Shown in pieces: positions 28,517 through 33,615 of a stretch of 33,615 nucleotides of DNA. Each line of letters begins with the position of its first letter. Positions within the stretch are counted from its first letter, which is position 1. Source of the stretch: Anaerolineales bacterium (GTDB lineage: Bacteria > Chloroflexota > Anaerolineae > Anaerolineales > UBA4823); assembly GCA_016932955.1 (NCBI GenBank), contig JAFGBV010000200.1, positions 1 through 33,615 of the forward strand, given 5' to 3'. A model generated the notes under the pieces. That model made no database searches, had not been told where the DNA came from, and saw only the letters and a list, made by a program, of their open reading frames with translations. Both the position numbers and the translations under genes were made by a program.

Positions 28517-31180
28517 TCAACCTGCCTTCCTGCGCCGCAGCCATTTCTCCAGTTCGATGATGACATAAGCGGCAAGGCCGAAAGCCAGCACATCCAGCCA
28601 CAATGCCAGCGGAATCGGCGCGCTGCCGAAAAGAGTATTCATGAAGGGAGCATGGGTATACAGCAATTGGATCAGCGTCATCAAAATTGCGCCGCCCACT
28701 GCCCATGGGTTGGAGAGGAAACCCAACTGGATGGGGGAAAGGGTCAATGAACGGGCGTTGAACAGGTAGAAGAGTTCAACAAAGATGACCACATTGACGG
28801 CTACTGTGCGGGCCTCTGCCACAGATGCACCGCGCGCCAGTTCGTACTCGAACAATCCAAAAGCCCCCGCCAGAATGATGACGCTCACCAACACGATGCG
28901 CCAGATCAGGGTACCGCTGAGAATAGGCAGCTGGGGGTCGCGCGGCTTGCGAGACATCAGGTCGGGTTCCTTCGGTTCCAAAGAGAGTGCGAGCCCCAGG
29001 AATGCCACGGTGACCATGTTGATCCACAAGATCTGGACTGGCAGGATTGGCAGAGTTGCGCCAGTAATGATCGCCGCCAGCAACACTAAGCCTTCGCCCA
29101 GGTTGGTCGGCAGAGTCCAGGCGATATATTTGGTCAGGTTCTCAAAGACGCCGCGACCTTCTTCTACCGCGGCTTCGATGGTTGCAAAGTTGTCATCCGT
29201 CAAAACCATGTCGGCAGCTTCTTTGGAGACGTCCGTGCCGGTGATGCCCATCGCCACGCCGATGTTAGCCTGCTTGAGCGCCGGGGCGTCGTTCACGCCG
29301 TCGCCGGTCATCGCCACCACATGGCCGCGCGCCTGCAGCGCCTCTACCAGGCGCAGTTTTTGCTCAGGGGCCACGCGGGCGAAGATATTCACCGTTTCAG
29401 CCCGCTCGATCAGCTCAGCATCGGAAAGCTTTGCCAGTTCAGCGCCGGTCAGCACGGTGGCGCAATCATCCGTGCACAGCCCAATTTGGCGACCAATGGC
29501 GGCTGCGGTCAGCGCATGATCGCCAGTGATCATTTTGACCACGATACCGGCCTTCTGGCTAGTGCGGATGGCGGCAATCACCTCCGGGCGGGGCGGGTCC
29601 ATCATCCCCTGCAGCCCGAGCAGGGTCAGGCCAGTGATGTCGTCGAAGGTGATTTTCTGCGCGCCGGGTTTTTCCAGGCGGGCAAAAGCCAGCACACGCA
29701 GCCCTTGTGCTGCCATTCTCTCCATCACCGGACGAAACACTTCGTTCGCACAGGAAACCACCTGCCCGCTGGGGTCCAGCGCGCCTGCACAGCGTTCAAG
29801 CAGCACTTCGGCGGCGCCTTTGACGTACACCTTGCCATCGCTGTGCAGCGTCGCCATGAATTGGTGCTGCGAATCGAAGGGAATCGAATCCAGGCGGGCG
29901 GGATAGGAGGCCTCATCGGGGTCGAGCTGACTTTTGCGGGCTGAGACCAGCAGCGCCCCCTCCGTCGGGTCGCCCTGCACCATCCAACGGCCTTCGGCTT
30001 CCACAAGCTGACTGTCATTGCACAGCAGCCCGGCTTTGAGCGTCTCGCTTACCGCAGCATCTTTCTCCCAATCTCTGGCAATGGCTCCCTCAGGCTGATA
30101 CCCCACTCCTTCGACAGCGTACGTGCCGCCCAGGGTGTGGATTTCCTGCACGGTCATCTGATTTTGGGTCAGGGTGCCGGTTTTATCCGAGCAAATCACT
30201 GTGGTCGAGCCGAGGGTCTCAACCGCTGGCAGGTTGCGGATGATAGCGCGCCGCCGTGCCATGCGCGAGACACCGATGGCGAGCGTAACTGTCACCGCTG
30301 CCGGCAACCCTTCGGGGATGGCGCCAACCGCCAGGGCAATCGCTGCCATCAGCGTATCGACCACTGGCTGGCCGCGCAGCACACCAATGCCAAAGGTGAA
30401 TACCGATAAGATCAGGATTGCCACCAGCAGCACCCGGCTGAACTGGCTGATCTTGCGGGTGAGAGGCGTTTCCAACTCGGCCGCGCTGGAGATCAGTTGC
30501 GAGATGCGCCCGATTTCACTGCCATCGCCGGTTGCCACCACGATACAAGTGGCCGTACCATACGTGACAAGGGTGGAGGCGTAGGCCATGGTGCGGCGCT
30601 CAGCCAGCACCGCATCCTGGGCGATAGCCAGGTCAGCGTCTTTTTCAACCGGCAGCGACTCGCCCGTCAGCGCGGCTTCGGTCACTTGCAGGTCACGCGA
30701 GGCGATCAAGCGCATATCGGCAGGGACGCGCGAGCCTGCCTGCAATTGGACAATGTCGCCAGGCACCAGTTCGGCGGCGGGCAGGCGGGTAACCTTGCCA
30801 CTGCGGATCACTGCTGCCTCGGTGGTCATCGTCTTAGCCAGCGCCGCAATCGACTGCTCAGCGCGCGCTTCCTGGATGTAGCCGATCACGGCGTTGATCA
30901 GCACCACACCGAAGATCACCAGGGCGTCGGTTGCGTCTTTCAATACCGCCGTGATCACGCTGGCAACCAGCAGGATGATCACCAGCGGGTTGTTGAACTG
31001 GAGCAGGAAACGCATCAGCGGGCTTTTGCCCTTTCTTGGCGTCAGCACATTGAGGCCAAAGCGCTCGCGCCGGTGCTGAATCTCAAAAATATCCAGTCCG
31101 TTCTGGGGGTCGCTGTCTAACAGCTCAAGAACTTCTTCTTTCGGAAGGTGGTGCCAATGCTTGCCAAGCAAAGTGTTCAT
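28517..31180 (-). CDS. P-type (P2-like) cation-transporting ATPase
   Basis: The 887-residue pump has TGES (172-175) in the actuator domain, the phosphorylation motif DKTGT (Asp332), MTGDGVNDAP (hinge, 624-633) and GDPTEGALL in the nucleotide domain. TM4 carries IPEGLP (Glu290) as in Ca2+ pumps, and TM5 has TNLGE (Asn693, Glu696). TM6 reads WINMVTVAF: Asn721 and Thr724 are kept, but the position of SERCA Asp800 is Val725. The ion is therefore uncertain; a Ca2+, Na+ or other cation pump is possible. ATG 31180 overlaps the stop of the SRPBCC gene by one base; the in-frame ATG at 31261 lies inside that gene. Confidence 0.92.
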   Translation of the reverse strand: MNTLLGKHWHHLPKEEVLELLDSDPQNGLDIFEIQHRRERFGLNVLTPRKGKSPLMRFLLQFNNPLVIILLVASVITAVLKDATDALVIFGVVLINAVIGYIQEARAEQSIAALAKTMTTEAAVIRSGKVTRLPAAELVPGDIVQLQAGSRVPADMRLIASRDLQVTEAALTGESLPVEKDADLAIAQDAVLAERRTMAYASTLVTYGTATCIVVATGDGSEIGRISQLISSAAELETPLTRKISQFSRVLLVAILILSVFTFGIGVLRGQPVVDTLMAAIALAVGAIPEGLPAAVTVTLAIGVSRMARRRAIIRNLPAVETLGSTTVICSDKTGTLTQNQMTVQEIHTLGGTYAVEGVGYQPEGAIARDWEKDAAVSETLKAGLLCNDSQLVEAEGRWMVQGDPTEGALLVSARKSQLDPDEASYPARLDSIPFDSQHQFMATLHSDGKVYVKGAAEVLLERCAGALDPSGQVVSCANEVFRPVMERMAAQGLRVLAFARLEKPGAQKITFDDITGLTLLGLQGMMDPPRPEVIAAIRTSQKAGIVVKMITGDHALTAAAIGRQIGLCTDDCATVLTGAELAKLSDAELIERAETVNIFARVAPEQKLRLVEALQARGHVVAMTGDGVNDAPALKQANIGVAMGITGTDVSKEAADMVLTDDNFATIEAAVEEGRGVFENLTKYIAWTLPTNLGEGLVLLAAIITGATLPILPVQILWINMVTVAFLGLALSLEPKEPDLMSRKPRDPQLPILSGTLIWRIVLVSVIILAGAFGLFEYELARGASVAEARTVAVNVVIFVELFYLFNARSLTLSPIQLGFLSNPWAVGGAILMTLIQLLYTHAPFMNTLFGSAPIPLALWLDVLAFGLAAYVIIELEKWLRRRKAG

Positions 31181-31614
31181 CAGAGCATCCTTTTGGTTTT
31201 CCAGGCTCGAAAGGCAAATAGAATCGGCAAGCCAAGCCACATGCCAAAACCAACCAGCCACCAGAAGGGATGGGGCCGGAGCCGCAAGGTGATTTCATCC
31301 ACCACATCCGTCGCGTTCTCATCCACGGCCACAAAGGTATGCCTGTGAACCCACTCGGCAAATGGCCCGCTCAACTGGCGGTCAGTAAATCCGGTATTGG
31401 ACACATCCTCGATGCGCGCCAGCCACCGCACAGGCAGTGGGCCGAACCACATCGTAAAGGCCATCTCATCCCCATCAGCCAATACCGCCGGGGCGCGTTC
31501 CACCTTGACTGCAATCGGCGGAGGGGTGATGGCAGCCATGCTGGCGCTGTGGGCGTGAAACGCAGCCACGCGCTCGAGCGGTGCCGGAATGCGGAACTGA
31601 TGACGGTAATTCAT
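31180..31614 (-). CDS. SRPBCC/START-like ligand-binding protein (144 aa)
   Basis: The product begins with the typical N-terminus of SRPBCC proteins ([21 protein letters not shown]), followed by helix-loop-strand pattern and strands [20 protein letters not shown] and [22 protein letters not shown]. The last 30 residues are hydrophobic ([19 protein letters not shown]), perhaps a membrane-binding helix. The ligand is unknown; lipids or quinones are common for the fold. It overlaps the P-type ATPase gene by one base (TGATG), so the two are coupled, and lies 13 bp after the DUF1295 gene. Confidence 0.8.
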   Translation of the reverse strand: MNYRHQFRIPAPLERVAAFHAHSASMAAITPPPIAVKVERAPAVLADGDEMAFTMWFGPLPVRWLARIEDVSNTGFTDRQLSGPFAEWVHRHTFVAVDENATDVVDEITLRLRPHPFWWLVGFGMWLGLPILFAFRAWKTKRML

Positions 31615-31627
31615 TCGCCTCTACCGA

Positions 31628-32497
31628 TTATTTTACCCGCGGAATCAGCACGGGTGTTTGCTTCTTATAGACTTCATAATCTGCCTGACCGCCCCATTTC
31701 TGATCGGCTTTCTTTTCCAGCAAAGGAACGCCGCTCACGCGCGTCAACAGCAGGGTGACAAAGACGGGGGAAATCAGGGCGATCCACTGCCAGCCCTGTA
31801 GAACCGGCAGGGCGATGATCATGACGCCCACCCACAGCACAATCTCGCCGAAGTAGTTGGGATGGCGGGAGCGAGACCATAAACCGCTTCGAATGAACTT
31901 GTCTTTGTTATTCGGGTTGGCATTGAAGCGGCTTTTTTGATAGTCGGCGATCACTTCCATCGCAAATCCGAAAACCCACACCAGAAAGCCAATCAAGGCG
32001 AATACATCCAGCTCTTTGCGGTTAGCCGTGGTGATCGTGACCAGCGCGGCAAGCAGTGTGAAAGTGACCCACAACCCCTGGATCGTCCAAACGTTCAGAA
32101 AACGGACAAAAGAAGGTTTGATGTCATCGAAACGATCATCCTTGCCCGCTTTTTTAATCCGGCTGAACAGGAATGTGCCCAAACGGACTGCCCAAATGAT
32201 CACCAGCGCCCACACCAGGATCGCTCTGCCATCCACGCCGGCGCTCCAAAACAGGGCCAGCGTGCTGAGGGAGATATACGTGAGGCTGCCCGTCAGGTCA
32301 AAGTATTTTTCGGTTTGCCGCCAGTAAGACGGGATGAAGACCAGCCACTGGATGACAAAGGCCATGCCCACCAGCAGGGCAAAGACTGGAACTCCCGCGA
32401 TCTGGTTGCTCCCCTGGCTGCCTGCCCAGGCCACCAAGAGACCGATCAAGATCAAAACCGGGAAAACAATAAGCGCATTACGATCAGTTGTTTTCAT
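31628..32497 (-). CDS. DUF1295-family membrane protein (steroid 5-alpha-reductase / isoprenylcysteine methyltransferase-like)
   Basis: The 289-residue protein has about six to seven membrane helices, including LIVFPVLILIGLLVAWAGS and VFALLVGMAFVIQWLVF. The core motif SRHPNYFGEIVLWVGVMI is the NADPH- or SAM-site signature of the DUF1295/5-alpha-reductase/ICMT superfamily, and YWRQTEKYFDLTGSLTYI at the N-terminal side is typical of DUF1295. Members reduce or methylate hydrophobic substrates in the membrane; the actual reaction here is unknown. GGATAAGGTGG precedes the ATG. It follows the FMN reductase gene by 50 bp. Confidence 0.85.
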   Translation of the reverse strand: MKTTDRNALIVFPVLILIGLLVAWAGSQGSNQIAGVPVFALLVGMAFVIQWLVFIPSYWRQTEKYFDLTGSLTYISLSTLALFWSAGVDGRAILVWALVIIWAVRLGTFLFSRIKKAGKDDRFDDIKPSFVRFLNVWTIQGLWVTFTLLAALVTITTANRKELDVFALIGFLVWVFGFAMEVIADYQKSRFNANPNNKDKFIRSGLWSRSRHPNYFGEIVLWVGVMIIALPVLQGWQWIALISPVFVTLLLTRVSGVPLLEKKADQKWGGQADYEVYKKQTPVLIPRVK

Positions 32498-32547
32498 GAA
32501 ATTCCACCTTATCCTTTCAGAAACCTAAACCCGGGTGAACAACCCCA

Positions 32548-33111
32548 TCATGCCGGAGACACACGCTCTGACCATTTAGCCAACGCAACAAGCAAATCTC
32601 GCAGGAAGCCCCGCGCGGATTCGTCAACCAATGTGCCATCTGCATTAAAAGCTTGCTCGGCGCGCGCCACCAGCACCTCGGGCTTGCCCAGCGGGAGTGC
32701 GCCGACGTGGGTTAAGATTTGGCGCAGATGCAGCTGAGCTCTTAGCGTGCCAAAATTGCCTGTACTGGCGCCCATGATTGCAGCCGGTTTGCCCAGCAAT
32801 GGTGGCTGTGGCGAGCGAGAGGCCCAATCAAGGGCGTTTTTCAGGGCACCGGTGATCGAGCTGTTGTACTCGGGCGCGGCAATCAGGATTGCATCAGCCT
32901 TGGCCAGTTTATCACGGAAGGCGACTACTGCTTCTGGAAACGGCTTTTCAAAATCTTGATTGAACATAGGCAGTGGCGAGAGATTGAAGATATCCAGCAT
33001 CATGCCTGGGGGCATCAAGTCAGCGGCGGCATGCAAGAGGGCCGTGTTATACGAATCTTTGCGCAAACTGCCAGAGATACCTAAAACATGGAGTGGTTTT
33101 GTAATCGTCAT
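32548..33111 (-). CDS. NADPH-dependent FMN reductase (flavodoxin-like)
   Basis: The 187-residue enzyme starts with the flavin phosphate loop LGISGSLRKDS and has the second signature APEYNSSITGALKNALDW, characteristic of the NADPH-dependent FMN reductase / chromate and quinone reductase family. It is expected to be soluble and dimeric. GGAGG precedes ATG 33111. It stands first in the visible run FMN reductase, DUF1295, SRPBCC, P-type ATPase, all on one strand with small gaps. Its frame stays open upstream into the DUF1475-like remnant, but the ribosome site argues for the start given. Confidence 0.9.
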   Translation of the reverse strand: MTITKPLHVLGISGSLRKDSYNTALLHAAADLMPPGMMLDIFNLSPLPMFNQDFEKPFPEAVVAFRDKLAKADAILIAAPEYNSSITGALKNALDWASRSPQPPLLGKPAAIMGASTGNFGTLRAQLHLRQILTHVGALPLGKPEVLVARAEQAFNADGTLVDESARGFLRDLLVALAKWSERVSPA

Positions 33112-33173
33112 CAGATTACCTCCAGAAAGCCCCAATTCATGGGCTACGATTGTTTTGTTGACAGGTAATTGGG

Positions 33174-33260
33174 AGCGATTGCCATACCAGCAGCACTTCC
33201 AGTCCTCGCCGCTGGTTTGTATTCAATGCACAAGGCAATCTCTCCCAATACCGTATATAC
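33174..33260 (-). pseudogene. degenerate copy of the tail of the DUF1475-like gene
   Basis: Bases 33174-33221 match 23852-23899, the end of the DUF1475-like gene, at 41 of 48 positions. On the minus strand the fragment encodes IQTSGEDWKCCWYGNR where the intact gene has LQTSGGDWKRFWFGNR. Upstream the similarity is faint and a TGA (33225-33223) closes the frame. The start and all membrane helices are missing, so this is a remnant of a paralogue lost by deletion between the heliorhodopsin and FMN reductase genes. Confidence 0.65.
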
Positions 33261-33278
33261 GAACATCAGTGGCTGGCA

Positions 33279-33614
33279 CTAAACAGGAGCCAGGGTGCCG
33301 GTCCAGATCAGCCAGCACAGCACGGTCTTTGCCGACAGGCTCAGGACAATATAGACGCGTTCCCCAAACAGGTAGTCCTTCCAGGGGCCAATCTTCTTAT
33401 ACTGCAGAACCATGTTGATGGCAAAGATGTTGAAAAAGACAAACAGCGTGGGCACGATGGCATACACAAAGTCCGGCGGCTTGGCGCTGCCATCACCGGA
33501 GTTAACCGCACCCACAAAGTACAGCATAATCACCACCCACGGGATGAACCCGGCGATGCAGCCATAGATAAAGGCCGTCCAGTCGGTCTTTTGGGTGTGC
33601 TGGTTATGCAGTTC
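33279..33614 (-). CDS. heliorhodopsin, C-terminal part (5' end outside window)
   Basis: The frame enters from the right edge and encodes 111 residues with three membrane helices. GCIAGFIPWVVIMLYF, DFVYAIVPTLFVFFNIFAIN and GERVYIVLSLSAKTVLCW closely follow the corresponding stretches of heliorhodopsin 48C12 (as I remember that sequence: GCIAGIVPW, FVYGIIISLFLFFNSFAL, GERAYIVLSLVAKSALAW). The retinal-Schiff-base Lys is the K of SLSAKT, coded at 33329-33327. The C-terminus TGTLAPV also matches the family ending. Heliorhodopsins are light-sensing, inverted rhodopsins of unknown output, found mostly in monoderms. The gene is followed by the remnant and the FMN reductase gene. Confidence 0.92.
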   Translation of the reverse strand, partial: ELHNQHTQKTDWTAFIYGCIAGFIPWVVIMLYFVGAVNSGDGSAKPPDFVYAIVPTLFVFFNIFAINMVLQYKKIGPWKDYLFGERVYIVLSLSAKTVLCWLIWTGTLAPV

Positions 33615-33615
33615 C

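Noticed and set aside
28785..29519. Antisense frame of 244 codons in the P-type ATPase gene
   Set aside because: Ser/Thr/Ala-rich shadow of the sense frame, no ribosome site, no recognisable domain.
31181..31261. Upstream in-frame ATG extending the P-type ATPase by 27 residues
   Set aside because: The extension lies inside the SRPBCC gene and has no ribosome site; ATG 31180 gives the usual TGATG coupling.

Overview
The window reads as a piece of a monoderm, moderately GC-rich bacterial chromosome, most probably Chloroflexota (Anaerolineae-like). This is inferred from gene content: a heliorhodopsin, a two-component-propeller surface protein ending in a hydrophobic 'FLPF' tail, a UvrA2, and a redoxin with an in-frame UGA in the place of its first cysteine. 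No rRNA, tRNA, CRISPR array or insertion sequence was seen.

Left part (1-5023, + strand): a small unknown gene, a decayed flavin-disulfide-reductase fragment, and then a peroxiredoxin-like gene with a textbook promoter placed so that the mRNA should be leaderless. It is followed closely by a lipoprotein adaptor, an FtsX-like permease, a LolD/MacB-type ATPase and a methyltransferase, which together look like a MacAB/DevBCA-style export operon.

5039-9918 (- strand): an acyl-CoA catabolic operon transcribed thiolase-like, DUF35, acyl-CoA dehydrogenase, CoA-transferase A, CoA-transferase B. The thiolase-like protein has Gly where the nucleophilic Cys belongs, and its DUF35 partner has lost all four zinc cysteines. 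The pair therefore looks like a C-C bond-cleaving or aldolase-type derivative rather than an ordinary thiolase.

10171-17731: small membrane and lipoproteins, an FHA-domain protein with a C-terminal anchor, a protein with zinc ribbon, two L7/L12-like motifs, a membrane segment and an NHL propeller, and a 785-residue extracytoplasmic propeller protein whose leader carries a possible attenuator. 17746-20277 encodes a UvrA2. 20386-23107 is a self-contained operon (tandem operators, membrane protein, winged-helix regulator, ABC-2 ATPase and permease).

23297-33614 (- strand): DegV with two small membrane proteins; then an operon of site-2 protease, PPOX-like flavoprotein, alpha/beta hydrolase, the candidate selenocysteine peroxiredoxin and a DUF4345-like protein, behind a promoter flanked by tandem palindromes; then a P-type ATPase, SRPBCC, DUF1295 and FMN reductase run. 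The window ends inside a heliorhodopsin gene whose retinal-binding lysine is visible. A degenerate copy of the DUF1475-like gene lies between the heliorhodopsin and the FMN reductase.

The most valuable items are the UGA-containing redoxin (a standard gene caller would split it in two), the Cys-less thiolase with the Zn-less DUF35, and the heliorhodopsin.
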